A stretch of 14,934 nt of DNA from Clostridia bacterium (GCA_900763885.1 CAAFLY010000094.1:1-14934), one strand, 5' to 3'. Positions 1 through 7,564 are shown, counted from the stretch's first letter. Numbers and translations are program-made. Notes: generated from the letters alone by a model not told the origin.

Positions 1-199
1 AGTCCTTCTTTATCACACCGTCGATCTGGTCAACGGCTTCGAGATGGAAGGTGCCGGTCTGCGCGCCAATGACGGCTCCGCTCAGATCCGCCAGAGATTT
101 CGCGGTCGATAGATCCTTCTTTTCTCTGCCTCCGCAAGCAGTGAACAGCGAGCATGCCAGTACAGCGGAAAGGATAAGTGCAAGCGTCTTGGTCTTCAT
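1..199 (-). CDS. Amino-acid ABC transporter substrate-binding lipoprotein (lysine-regulated), N-terminal part
   Basis: This is the first 66 codons of a gene that runs off the left edge. The ATG is at 199, with a strong GGGAGG ribosome site about 8-13 bases upstream. The product begins with a short basic stretch, a hydrophobic segment, and a lipobox (FTAC) with the lipidated Cys at residue 22, so it should be anchored outside the membrane. After the linker the mature domain starts with a phrase like SLADLSGAVIGAQTGT, typical of family 3 (PBP2-fold) amino-acid-binding proteins. The leader carries a complete lysine riboswitch and terminator, so the cargo is inferred to be lysine or a related basic amino acid. 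Permease and ATPase genes would be expected further left, outside the window. The family call is firm, while the ligand is inferred from regulation only. Confidence 0.85.
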   Translation of the reverse strand, partial: MKTKTLALILSAVLACSLFTACGGREKKDLSTAKSLADLSGAVIGAQTGTFHLEAVDQIDGVIKKD

Positions 200-229
200 A
201 TCGAAGTACCTCCCATAAGTATATTTTCG

Positions 230-270
230 AAAAACAGAAAAGCGACCGGAGTGGAATGCTCCGACCGCTT
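230..270 (-). terminator. Terminator of the lysine riboswitch (expression platform)
   Basis: On the minus strand, arms at 270-259 and 251-240 form a 12-pair stem (two are G-U) around a 7-base loop. A T-rich run follows at 239-229. It sits between the lysine aptamer and the lipoprotein start, as expected for a transcription-attenuating platform that ends transcription when lysine is abundant. Confidence 0.85.
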
Positions 271-311
271 ATGTATCCGTTTGGGGAGGGGATACAGGGT
301 ATAGGTGGATC

Positions 312-478
312 GAATATAGCACTCCGCGTATGCGACAGTCGTATGGATTTTCTCCCTACGCCCAACGGCTTTCCGCTCAAACGAAAAACCATTTCGGCGG
401 TTCGCCCTTTCACACACTCCGCATCGATCTTTGAGGATCCCGGAGCGGCTACTCTTATAAACCGCGCCTCTATATCTT
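312..478 (-). ncRNA. Lysine riboswitch (L box) aptamer
   Basis: The minus strand reads, in order, the conserved lysine-riboswitch blocks: GAGGCGCGG after the P1 strand, AAGAGTAG, GTGAAAGGGCGAACCGCCGAAA, then GTTGGGCG, ACTGTCGCATACG and GGAGTGCTATATT. P1 is closed by GATATAG (476-470) pairing with CTATATT (319-313). The order, spacing and roughly 165-base length match the family. It lies directly between a promoter and a terminator, upstream of an amino-acid-binding lipoprotein. When lysine binds, the terminator is expected to form and uptake to fall. Confidence 0.95.
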
Positions 479-528
479 TTCTGTGTTCGGTTGTCAGAAC
501 GGATTCAACGTATTCATCCGTTTGCATA

Positions 529-557
529 ATTATAACACAGAGCCATGGAAATTGCAA
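529..557 (-). promoter_or_regulatory. Promoter of the lysine-riboswitch transcript
   Basis: On the minus strand, TTGCAA (557-552) and TATAAT (534-529) are separated by exactly 17 bases. The start would be near 522, about 45 bases before the lysine aptamer. Confidence 0.85.
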
Positions 558-621
558 GTCCTTTTTCAAAAGAATGTTTCACAAGATTTGGGGATTGTCC
601 CTTATCTATCTTGTGCAAGGC

Positions 622-662
622 GTAAAAACGGCCCGTCCTCCTTTTGCAGGAGAACAGACCGC
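622..662 (-). terminator. Probable terminator downstream of clpB
   Basis: On the minus strand a 15-pair stem (arms 662-648 and 642-628, with several G-U pairs) surrounds a 5-base loop and is followed by a run of T (628-624). The same pairing on the plus strand would have A-C mismatches, so it acts leftward. It lies about 215 bases after the clpB stop. No gene is seen between clpB and this site, so it most likely ends the clpB transcript. Confidence 0.75.
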
Positions 663-769
663 TTTTTCTATGAACGTGCTGCGTCAGTCGGTTTTTGCGC
701 CGGAAGGCTTGGATCGAGTCCTTGATCCGCAAAAATCAATCCGCAATCGGCATTGCTCAGTATTGCTAG

Positions 770-856
770 GGAACCTCTGTATAAATCGGATTTTTGCGAT
801 AAAAGGTTGAAATATAAGGGCTTTTATTGCAAAAATAACATGAAATCAGAGGCTTC
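770..856. mobile_element. MITE-like 87 bp hairpin element, copy 1
   Basis: The element is almost wholly palindromic. Its ends GGAACCTCTG and (reverse complement) GAAGCCTCTG match 8 of 10. Inner arms TTTTTGCGATAAAAG and CTTTTATTGCAAAAA also pair. It is flanked on both sides by CTAG (766-769 and 857-860), consistent with a 4-base target duplication of the YTAR type known for the IS5 group. It has no coding capacity. Its reverse complement aligns along its full length with copy 2 at 8462-8549. It sits in the clpB 3' untranslated region, between the stop codon and the terminator. Confidence 0.75.
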
Positions 857-875
857 CTAGGCGGACGGCGGTTGG

Positions 876-3512
876 TCAATGGACCTCGCCGGAGAAGAAC
901 GGGTGGCACACCAGCTTGCCGTTTTCCGCGTCGAGCACCAGCGTTGTACCGGTGTCGAGATTACCCGCCAGAATTTCCTTCGCGATAAGCGTTTCGGCGG
1001 CGCTTTGCAGATACCGTTTCAGCGGACGCGCACCGTATACCGGATCGTAGCCGTTATCGATGATGACCTGCTTTGCCGCGTCCGTGACCTCAAGGCCGAG
1101 ACCGCCGCCTGCCGTTCTGTCCGCCATACGCGCACGCAGACCTTCGATGAGGTTGTCTACGATGCCGGTCAGATTTTCCTTCGTCAGAGGCTTGAAGAGG
1201 ATGATCTCGTCGAGACGGTTCAGAAATTCCGGACGGAACGAGGCGCGCAGATCCGCCATGACCTTCGCACGCGCGTCTTCACTGATCTCACCATCCGCCG
1301 TAATGCCGTCCAGCAGATACTGGCTGCCGAGGTTGGAGGTCAGGATGATGATCGTGTTCTTGAAATCGACCGTTCTGCCCTGGCTGTCCGTGATTCTGCC
1401 GTCGTCGAGAATCTGCAGGAGAATGTTGAACACATCCGGATGCGCCTTTTCGACCTCATCAAAGAGCACCACGCTGTACGGATGGCGACGTACCGCTTCC
1501 GTGAGCTGGCCGCCCTCATCGTAACCGACATATCCCGGAGGCGCGCCGATCAGACGGGACACGCTGTATTTCTCCATGTACTCCGTCATATCGATACGCA
1601 CCATGTTGTGCTCATCGTCAAAGAGCGTTGCGGCGAGCGTTTTTGCCAGCTCCGTTTTGCCGACGCCGGTCGGTCCCATGAAGAGGAAGCTGCCGATCGG
1701 ACGGTTCGGGTCGGAAATGCCGGCACGCGAACGCTGAATCGCTTCGCTGACCAGACGGACCGCTTCCTCCTGCCCGATCACGCGTTTGTGGAGTACATCC
1801 TCGAGATGGAGCAGCTTCTCCCGTTCGCCCTCCACGAGCTTGGATACCGGAATGCCTGTCCAGCGTGCCACGACCTCGGCGATCTCTTCTTCCGTGACCG
1901 TCGAGCGCACCAGCATCTTCTGGTTCTGCTTTTCCGTATTCCGCTCGGCCTCCTCCAGCTCCTTCTGCAATGCAGGCAGCTCGGAATACTGGAGTCTTGC
2001 CGCTTTTTCGTATTCGCCGGAGAGCTGCGCCCGTTCGATGTCGCCGGACATACGCTCCAGACGAGCCTTCAGCTCCTTGACCTTCTCCGTGGACTGCTTT
2101 TCCGCCTCCCAATTTGCTTTCATTTCATTGAACTTATCCTTTTTATCGGCAAGCTCCGCGCTCAGCTTGGCAAGACGGTCCTTGGACAGACGGTCGTCCT
2201 CCTTTTTCAGAGACATTTCTTCGATCTCAAGCTGCATGATGTCCCGGCGCAGATCGTCCAGCTCGCTCGGCATGGAATCGATCTCCGTACGGATCATGGC
2301 GCACGCTTCATCCACAAGGTCGATCGCCTTGTCGGGCAGGAAACGGTCGGTGATGTATCTGTGGGACAGCGTCGCCGCCGCCACCAGAGCGTTGTCGTGG
2401 ATCCGTACGCCGTGGAAGATCTCGTAGCGCTCCTTCAGACCACGGAGAATCGAGATCGTATCCTCAACGGTCGGTTCGTCCACCATGACCGGTTGGAAAC
2501 GACGCTCAAGCGCCGCGTCCTTTTCGATGTATTTGCGGTATTCATCGAGGGTTGTCGCGCCGATGCAGTGCAGCTCACCGCGGGCCAGCATCGGCTTCAG
2601 CAGATTGCCTGCGTCCATAGAGCCCTCAGTCTTGCCGGCGCCGACGATGGTATGCAGCTCGTCGATGAAGAGGATGATCTTGCCCTCCGCCTTCTTGACC
2701 TCGTTCAGCACTGCTTTCAGCCGTTCCTCAAACTCGCCGCGGTATTTGGCACCGGCAACGAGCGCGCCCATATCGAGAGAAAAGATGGTTTTATCCTTCA
2801 GTCCGTCCGGTACATCGCCGCGCACAATACGCTGTGCCAGCCCTTCTGCGATCGCCGTTTTGCCCACACCGGGTTCACCGATCAGCACCGGGTTATTCTT
2901 CGATTTCCGCGACAGAATGCGGATGACGCTGCGGATCTCGGCATCCCGGCCGATCACCGGGTCGAGCTTCTGCTCTCTTGCACGTTCCACAAGGTCGCTG
3001 CCGTATTTCTGAAGCACGTCGTAGGTGTCCTCAGGATTGTCGCTGGTGACAGGGGAGGTTTTGACCTTGGCAAGCTCATCCGTGAACGCCTTTTTCGTCA
3101 CGCCGTACTTTGCGCAGATTTCCTGCACGGTACGACCGCCCTCCGCCAAAAGGCCAAGCATGATGTGCTCCACGGAGATGTACTTGTCCTTCATACCGTC
3201 CGCCGCTTTTTCCGCAAACCGCAGTACGGCAGATACCTCACTGGACGGATACAGCTCTCCGTTTCCGCCGCTTACCTTGGGCAGCCGTTCGATAGCGGCG
3301 TTGACCTCGCCGAGCATCGCGCCGACGATGTCCGTGTTGCCGGATTTCTGGCCGATCCGATAGATGAGGGTGCTGACCAAGCCGCCCTCCATGGACAGCA
3401 GAGCAGACAGCAAATGCTCCGCCGTCAATGTCTGGTTATCGTGATCGCGTGCGATATTCTGGGCTTCATTGATGGTTTCTATGGTTTTCTGTGTGAATTT
3501 TTCTGCGTTCAT
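876..3512 (-). CDS. clpB: ATP-dependent disaggregase ClpB (Hsp100)
   Basis: The 878-residue product has the full ClpB layout. An N-terminal Clp_N repeat domain covers about 1-145. NBD1 has Walker A GEPGVGKT at 212-219, Walker B IILFIDE at 279-285 and an arginine-finger region ERRF at 336-339. A long charged coiled-coil middle domain runs about 405-535, followed by the WTGIP linker at 551-555. NBD2 has Walker A GPTGVGKT at 613-620, VVLFDE at 681-686 and sensor-2 GARPLKR at 827-833. The coiled-coil insert separates it from ClpA and ClpC. With DnaK-DnaJ-GrpE it would pull polypeptides out of aggregates in the cytosol. It starts 37 bases after the RHH-type gene and probably shares its transcript. 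The ribosome site AAAGGA lies 13 bases before the ATG, inside a small predicted hairpin. Confidence 0.98.
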   Translation of the reverse strand: MNAEKFTQKTIETINEAQNIARDHDNQTLTAEHLLSALLSMEGGLVSTLIYRIGQKSGNTDIVGAMLGEVNAAIERLPKVSGGNGELYPSSEVSAVLRFAEKAADGMKDKYISVEHIMLGLLAEGGRTVQEICAKYGVTKKAFTDELAKVKTSPVTSDNPEDTYDVLQKYGSDLVERAREQKLDPVIGRDAEIRSVIRILSRKSKNNPVLIGEPGVGKTAIAEGLAQRIVRGDVPDGLKDKTIFSLDMGALVAGAKYRGEFEERLKAVLNEVKKAEGKIILFIDELHTIVGAGKTEGSMDAGNLLKPMLARGELHCIGATTLDEYRKYIEKDAALERRFQPVMVDEPTVEDTISILRGLKERYEIFHGVRIHDNALVAAATLSHRYITDRFLPDKAIDLVDEACAMIRTEIDSMPSELDDLRRDIMQLEIEEMSLKKEDDRLSKDRLAKLSAELADKKDKFNEMKANWEAEKQSTEKVKELKARLERMSGDIERAQLSGEYEKAARLQYSELPALQKELEEAERNTEKQNQKMLVRSTVTEEEIAEVVARWTGIPVSKLVEGEREKLLHLEDVLHKRVIGQEEAVRLVSEAIQRSRAGISDPNRPIGSFLFMGPTGVGKTELAKTLAATLFDDEHNMVRIDMTEYMEKYSVSRLIGAPPGYVGYDEGGQLTEAVRRHPYSVVLFDEVEKAHPDVFNILLQILDDGRITDSQGRTVDFKNTIIILTSNLGSQYLLDGITADGEISEDARAKVMADLRASFRPEFLNRLDEIILFKPLTKENLTGIVDNLIEGLRARMADRTAGGGLGLEVTDAAKQVIIDNGYDPVYGARPLKRYLQSAAETLIAKEILAGNLDTGTTLVLDAENGKLVCHPFFSGEVH

Positions 3513-3514
3513 AT

Positions 3515-3528
3515 AGGATTTTCATCCT
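3515..3528 (-). promoter_or_regulatory. Hairpin covering the clpB ribosome binding site
   Basis: On the minus strand, AGGAT-GAAA-ATCCT forms a perfect 5-pair stem with a GAAA tetraloop. A weaker outer pairing of TATA-type bases reaches the start codon. The Shine-Dalgarno bases AGGA are in the stem. It may tune clpB translation, but only base complementarity is seen. Confidence 0.4.
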
Positions 3529-3549
3529 TTCTATAGTTATTATTCGTCA

Positions 3550-4212
3550 TTACAGCAGGACTCTGCGCCCCGCCAGATCCGCGGCATACATATCCGTGAG
3601 TGTTGCTGCATCCGCACCGCCGATACATGCCTTGAGCATCCGGTCGATGAGGCTGACATACTCCGTGATCGCTTTCGAGATCTCGTCCGCGTGGAGCGGT
3701 TCATTGTCTGCTGCGCCCTTTTTGACCGGGTAGGACAGCGTGCGCGTGAAGCGGTAATCGTCCATGGTGTACGAAACATCCATCGGCAGGAGACGGTCCT
3801 CGATCCGGCTCAGACAGCGGAAAAACCGTCCGAGCAGCTCCAGCAATCCCTGCGACTGTGTGCGGAAATTGATCATCAGCGTGCCGATCGGCTCACCGGG
3901 GTAGAATCCGCGCTCCAGCTCGACCTCATATCGCAGCGTCGGGTGATATTTATACGCGAGACTGGACCGCACCGTTACGCGCTGTGTGTTTGGCGTGAAC
4001 AGCGGGACCAACTCTCTCGACGCGGAGAACAGCTGCTCCATTGTTGTGAAAATATCGTTGATCTGCTGCTCCGGGGTCTGGATCTCGACGCGTTCGGCTA
4101 AGATGAGATTGACCAGATTCGATCGGTTCGTTCCCATCCGATGTGCCAGAGCGTCGATCTCGCGCATAACGTCCTCGGAGAGCATGAGACTGTATAAGAC
4201 CTTTTTCGACAT
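3550..4212 (-). CDS. Ribbon-helix-helix N-terminal protein upstream of clpB, function unknown
   Basis: The 220-residue product starts at an ATG with GGAAGGGG about 8 bases upstream. Residues about 4-43 look like a ribbon-helix-helix (CopG/MetJ-type) unit: a strand VLYSLMLS, helix DVMREIDALAHRMG, turn TNRS, and helix NLVNLILAERVE. The remaining roughly 175 residues have no signal peptide or membrane segment, and I recognise no domain there. They include paired aromatic/basic stretches and a helical C-terminus. The gene is first in a transcript from the 4404-4432 promoter and ends 37 bases before clpB. A DNA-binding role, perhaps autoregulation of this unit, is inferred from the N-terminus and position. 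It could instead be a structural protein that uses the RHH fold for dimerisation. Confidence 0.75.
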   Translation of the reverse strand: MSKKVLYSLMLSEDVMREIDALAHRMGTNRSNLVNLILAERVEIQTPEQQINDIFTTMEQLFSASRELVPLFTPNTQRVTVRSSLAYKYHPTLRYEVELERGFYPGEPIGTLMINFRTQSQGLLELLGRFFRCLSRIEDRLLPMDVSYTMDDYRFTRTLSYPVKKGAADNEPLHADEISKAITEYVSLIDRMLKACIGGADAATLTDMYAADLAGRRVLL

Positions 4213-4403
4213 ATCTCTGCCCCTTCCTTACGGGAGATTCTTTGGGGGATCACTCTCCCTCAAAAGCCGTCCTTTCGGATGCTTCTCTATGGATGCGCTG
4301 CATCATTCGCGTTGCCGCGCTCAAAGCACAAATAGATGTTTTGCGTGCGAATGCAACCTGTAATCACCGCATCCCTTGGATTCTGATCCCTTATCACGCA
4401 TAT
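4213..4403 (-). other. Long untranslated leader of the RHH gene-clpB transcript
   Basis: About 185 bases separate the predicted transcription start from the first start codon, and no gene is seen here. On the minus strand a hairpin with a GAAA loop (AAGCATCC-GAAA-GGACGGCTT, about 4286-4266) is visible. A GGGAG stretch lies close to the ribosome site and could pair with nearby pyrimidine tracts. No known riboswitch class, CIRCE element or CtsR box was recognised. Confidence 0.4.
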
Positions 4404-4432
4404 ATTATACCACAGAATCTATAACTCGTCAA
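4404..4432 (-). promoter_or_regulatory. Promoter of the RHH gene-clpB unit, with flanking repeats
   Basis: On the minus strand, TTGACG (4432-4427) and TATAAT (4409-4404) are 17 bases apart, close to consensus for the housekeeping sigma factor. A 7-base dyad (GATTCTG and CAGAATC, at 4413-4419 and 4379-4385) flanks the -10 box and the start site. AAGGGAT is repeated directly 15 bases apart just downstream (4392-4386 and 4377-4371). These repeats are candidate operator sites. Confidence 0.8.
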
Positions 4433-4490
4433 TAGGTTTATATAAAAATCATCGCGAAAGTTAGCGGAAAAGTGTGTGACGGACATGTGA

Positions 4491-4531
4491 AAAAACGGAA
4501 AGCGCGTACTGGGATACGTCTTTCCGTTTTC
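4491..4531. terminator. Terminator after the tryptophan transporter operon (symmetrical)
   Basis: Arms AAAACGGAAAG (4492-4502) and CTTTCCGTTTT (4520-4530) pair perfectly, with a further CGTA/TACG pairing inside. On the minus strand the stem is followed by six T bases. It sits 30 bases after the ATPase stop at 4561, so it ends the transporter transcript. The A- and T-rich flanks on both sides would allow bidirectional action. Confidence 0.85.
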
Positions 4532-4560
4532 GTAATCTTCAATTGTATTATAGAACAGCG

Positions 4561-5346
4561 TCACACAAGGAGCATACGGTCATTGTCCAGTGCACGTCCG
4601 GCTGCATCGTGGAATTTGTCGAGCAGATCGGTGACGGTGAGATGGGCGCGCTCCTCTCCGGCGGTATCGAACACGATCCTTCCACGGTCCATCATGATCG
4701 TCCGGTTACCCAGCTCCAGCGCGGAGGACATGTTGTGGGTGATCATCATGCAGGTCAGATGGTTTTCCGCGACAATGGATTTTGTGAGCGCGAGGACTTT
4801 TTCCGCCGTACCCGGATCCAGTGCCGCCGTGTGTTCATCGAGCAGAAGCACCTTCGGCGGCTGGAAGGTCGCCATCATTAAGGTGAGAGCTTGCCGCTGC
4901 CCGCCGGACAATAGCCCGACCGGCTGGTTCATTCTGTCCTCCAGTCCCATACCGAGCAGCGCGATCCGTTCCCGAAAATCATCCCGATCCCGTTTTGTAA
5001 GGATGTGGAGCCACGATCCGCGGCCTGCCGCCAATGCGAGATTTTCACAGATGGTCATACCGGGTGCCGAGCCGCGCATCGGATCCTGAAAGAGTCGGCC
5101 GATCTCTCGGGCGCGCTTGTGCTCCGGCATGAGGGTGATGTCCCGTCCGTCGAGAAGAATCCGTCCCTCATCTGTGATAAATCCTCCGGCGATCGCGCCA
5201 AACAGGGTGGATTTCCCGGCGCCGTTCGCCCCGATGATCGTGATGAAATCTCCTCTTTTCACATGGAGTGAAACGCCGTCGAGAGCGGTTTTCGCGTCCG
5301 GTGTGCCGGGATGGAATGTTTTGCGGATGTTCTGTAAGCGCAGCAT
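4561..5346 (-). CDS. trpZ: ABC transporter ATP-binding protein (TrpZ-like)
   Basis: The 261-residue cytoplasmic ATPase powers the importer. It has Walker A GANGAGKST (39-47), a Q-loop glutamine in RLFQDP (84-89), signature LSGGQRQA (146-153), Walker B VLLLDE (166-171) and an H-loop histidine in ITHN (about 204). The length and the phrase RLFQDPMRGSAPGMTICEN fit the ATPases paired with BPD_transp_2 permeases and ABC_sub_bind lipoproteins. The gene is third in the operon, three bases after the permease stop, and is followed by a strong terminator. The tryptophan assignment rests on the UGG-specifier T-box at the head of the operon, not on this protein. The symbol follows the streptococcal TrpXYZ naming. 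Confidence 0.88.
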   Translation of the reverse strand: MLRLQNIRKTFHPGTPDAKTALDGVSLHVKRGDFITIIGANGAGKSTLFGAIAGGFITDEGRILLDGRDITLMPEHKRAREIGRLFQDPMRGSAPGMTICENLALAAGRGSWLHILTKRDRDDFRERIALLGMGLEDRMNQPVGLLSGGQRQALTLMMATFQPPKVLLLDEHTAALDPGTAEKVLALTKSIVAENHLTCMMITHNMSSALELGNRTIMMDRGRIVFDTAGEERAHLTVTDLLDKFHDAAGRALDNDRMLLV

Positions 5347-5349
5347 GGC

Positions 5350-6294
5350 TCAGTCCTCCTTTCCAGCGCGGCTGTGGGCAAATCGCATGGCGAGCCGACG
5401 GCGCATGAGGGGATACTGGGCGCGCAGATACGGCAGGGAAATCGCGGCGATGATCACGAGAGCGGACACGAATTTGAGCATGAACGCCGGCATATCGAAC
5501 CGGAGCGCGACCGTATACACCAGTCGGAATACAAACGCGCCGAGGACCATGCCGACGATCCGGAGCGCCATGTTCCGTCTGCCGAGAAATACGTGTCCGA
5601 TGAGGAGGGAAGCAAGCGCGATCGTGACCATACCGGAGCCGATGTCGATATTCACGGATTTCTGGTACTGCGCGAGGAGACAGCCGGACAGCCCTGTAAA
5701 GCCGTTCGCGACGCACAGGCCGAGGATCGTCGTGATCACCGGATTGATGGAGGAGGAGCGCACCATGTCGGGATTGTCCCCGGTCGCGCGGATCGCCATG
5801 CCGACACGGGTACGCAGAAGAAGCCACAGGAAGGCAGCGACCAGAATCACCACCGCCAACGCGGCAAGGAGCTTATAGATCCCGGCAATCGGCGTGTCTT
5901 TGAGAAGCGATTTTGCGAGGGAAAATACGGTGTCCGTTTTGTTGAGATTGAGGATGGAGGAGCCGCCCATGATGCCGATGTTCACGGAGTAGAGCGCGGT
6001 GTTCACAATGATCCCGGCGAGCAAACTGTTGATCCCCATTTTCGTCTGCAAAAACGCGGTGACAAAGCCGGAGAGCATCCCGGCACCGATCGCGCAGGGC
6101 AGGGCGAGGATCGGGTGTCCGGCGAGCGTTACGGCGGCACCTGTGACGGCACCAAGCGTGAAGCAGCCATCCGTGGACAGATCGCACACGTTCAGCATAG
6201 AGTAGCTGAGAAAGAGCGCGAGCACGGTCAGGGAAGAGATCAGCCCAAGCTCCAATGCGGTCTGGAGAAGGGACAGAATCGAGGAAAGCGACAT
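5350..6294 (-). CDS. trpY: ABC transporter permease, BPD_transp_2 family (TrpY-like)
   Basis: The 314-residue membrane protein has about eight hydrophobic segments (near 14-36, 45-60, 62-84, 90-112, 140-160, 183-205, 218-240 and 270-290). A cytoplasmic loop at about 168-182 carries AIRATGDNPDMVRSSSIN. That loop is the coupling region typical of the branched-chain amino acid/ribose permease superfamily, and of the permeases paired with ABC_sub_bind lipoproteins. One permease gene implies a homodimeric channel. AAGGAG lies 10 bases before the ATG. The gene starts 30 bases after the binding-protein stop and ends three bases before the ATPase, a tight operon. The C-terminal tail is basic and should be cytoplasmic. 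Confidence 0.9.
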   Translation of the reverse strand: MSLSSILSLLQTALELGLISSLTVLALFLSYSMLNVCDLSTDGCFTLGAVTGAAVTLAGHPILALPCAIGAGMLSGFVTAFLQTKMGINSLLAGIIVNTALYSVNIGIMGGSSILNLNKTDTVFSLAKSLLKDTPIAGIYKLLAALAVVILVAAFLWLLLRTRVGMAIRATGDNPDMVRSSSINPVITTILGLCVANGFTGLSGCLLAQYQKSVNIDIGSGMVTIALASLLIGHVFLGRRNMALRIVGMVLGAFVFRLVYTVALRFDMPAFMLKFVSALVIIAAISLPYLRAQYPLMRRRLAMRFAHSRAGKED

Positions 6295-6324
6295 GATGGA
6301 CGTACTCCTTATCGGTCGAATAAA

Positions 6325-7389
6325 TTACTGCAGGTCGTCGAAGCTCTCTGCGGTCACGATGGTCTGAACCTTGGTGCAGTACGGCGCGAACGCGGAGGCG
6401 ATTTCGTCGTAATTGTAGCCGAGCGCGGTGCAGATTTCCGTGTTGACGGTCGCGGTGCCGTTGTCAAAGGTTTTGACCGCGAGGGCGGCGGGATCCTTGC
6501 CGTCGAGTAAGATCTCCGCGACCATATCCGCCGTCTGGACGCCGAGGTTTGCGTAGTCGACACCGTAACCGAGGAACGCGCCGTTTAAGGCAAAGGAATC
6601 CGCTCCGGTGTAATGCGGGATCCCGGCGTCGGCAAACGTTTCGTAAATGGTCAGCTCCGCCTTCATGATCGTGTTGTCGGTCGGCGTGAATACTGCGTCC
6701 ACCCCTTCGGAAACCAGTGCGTTCGCCGCAAGAGCGACCTCATCGACCGTGGTCCCCGTTTTCTCCACATACGCGATGTTTTTCTCGTCGAGATATGCCT
6801 TGGCGTGCGCGATCGCCGTCGTTGCGGAATCCTGACCGATGTCATAGAGCAGCCCGATCTTGTCGGCGTCCGGATTGGCTGCGAAGATCAGATTCATGAT
6901 GGACGCGGTGTCCAGATAGTCCGACGTGCCTGTGAGGTTTTCCCCGGGTGCGTCCAGGCTGGCGACCAGTCCCGCGGATACCGGATCGGATACAGCCGCG
7001 AATACCACCGGGATATCCGTGTCCTCCGTGGCTGCCTGCATTGCCATCGCGACCGGGGTTGCCACGCCGACCATCAGATCCACGTTGTCCGCCACGAAAT
7101 TCGCGATGATCTGGGAGAGCAGGTTGGCATCCGCGTTGCAGTTGTCATAGGCAATGTCGAACGTGACATTTTTGTCCGCGCTGATGGCGGTGAGCTGCCC
7201 CTTGAGATTGTCCACGATCTGGTTCAGCGACGCGTCGTCCACATAGTTGCAGATGCCGATCTTGTAGGTGCTTTTCGCGGAGGAGCCGCTTGTATCGGCA
7301 TGGGTATCCCCTTCTGTAGCAGAGGAGCAGGCGGTAAAGGAGGCGGCGGCGAGGAGAAGCGAAAGAACGATAGAGAGATAGTTTTTCAT
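6325..7389 (-). CDS. trpX: ABC transporter substrate-binding lipoprotein, ABC_sub_bind family (TrpX-like)
   Basis: The 354-residue lipoprotein uses the ATG at 7389. A GTG four codons upstream is in frame but would spoil the signal peptide start MKNYLSIVLSLLLAAASFTAC. The lipobox is FTAC with Cys 21. After a Ser/Thr-rich linker, the mature part begins YKIGICNYVDDASLNQIVDNL, followed by VDLMVGVATPVAMAMQAAT, IPVVFAAVSDPVSAGLV and VDAVFTPTDNT. All are hallmarks of the ABC_sub_bind (TrpX/YtrF-like) family of type I periplasmic-binding folds for aromatic amino acids. It would capture the substrate outside the membrane and deliver it to the permease. Expression is controlled by the upstream UGG-specifier T-box. 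The ribosome site before the start is weak (GAAAG). Confidence 0.9.
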   Translation of the reverse strand: MKNYLSIVLSLLLAAASFTACSSATEGDTHADTSGSSAKSTYKIGICNYVDDASLNQIVDNLKGQLTAISADKNVTFDIAYDNCNADANLLSQIIANFVADNVDLMVGVATPVAMAMQAATEDTDIPVVFAAVSDPVSAGLVASLDAPGENLTGTSDYLDTASIMNLIFAANPDADKIGLLYDIGQDSATTAIAHAKAYLDEKNIAYVEKTGTTVDEVALAANALVSEGVDAVFTPTDNTIMKAELTIYETFADAGIPHYTGADSFALNGAFLGYGVDYANLGVQTADMVAEILLDGKDPAALAVKTFDNGTATVNTEICTALGYNYDEIASAFAPYCTKVQTIVTAESFDDLQ

Positions 7390-7500
7390 AATTACACACA
7401 CTTTCTGAATGATTATAATTTTTTGTACTGAAGATTCAGCGCAGAGGAAAAGACTGCGTACTGCGGGGCAAGACCCATGCGTATTCTATTTATAAAACAA

Positions 7501-7539
7501 TCAGGCGACTGCTCGCCAATAGCGGTGCTTATCGATCAT
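7501..7539 (-). CDS. Possible 12-residue leader peptide MIDKHRYWRAVA
   Basis: A 12-codon ORF lies between the T-box terminator and the binding-protein gene. It has a better Shine-Dalgarno (AAGGAG, 7 bases before the ATG) than the gene that follows. It contains one Trp codon. It would be translated only when the T-box antiterminates. It might couple translation or stabilise the mRNA, or be fortuitous. No competing hairpin set of the classic attenuator kind was found after it. Confidence 0.35.
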   Translation of the reverse strand: MIDKHRYWRAVA

Positions 7540-7564
7540 ATCTGCTCCTTCTCCGGGAAAAACG

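Noticed and set aside
711..728. Short inverted repeat GGATC/GATCC before MITE copy 1
   Set aside because: The stem is only five pairs with no T-run on either strand, and such repeats are expected by chance in this composition.
178..810. Plus-strand open frame across the lysine leader
   Set aside because: It overlaps the lysine riboswitch, its promoter and the clpB terminator on the other strand, and the product has no family-like features.
879..3536. Very long plus-strand open frame opposite clpB
   Set aside because: It is the antisense shadow of a GC-rich conserved gene. It has no ribosome site and an arginine/histidine-rich composition, and the minus-strand product is unmistakable ClpB.
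4380..4440. CIRCE or CtsR operator in front of the clpB unit
   Set aside because: Neither the TTAGCACTC-N9-GAGTGCTAA dyad nor the GGTCAAA heptad repeat is present here or just before clpB.
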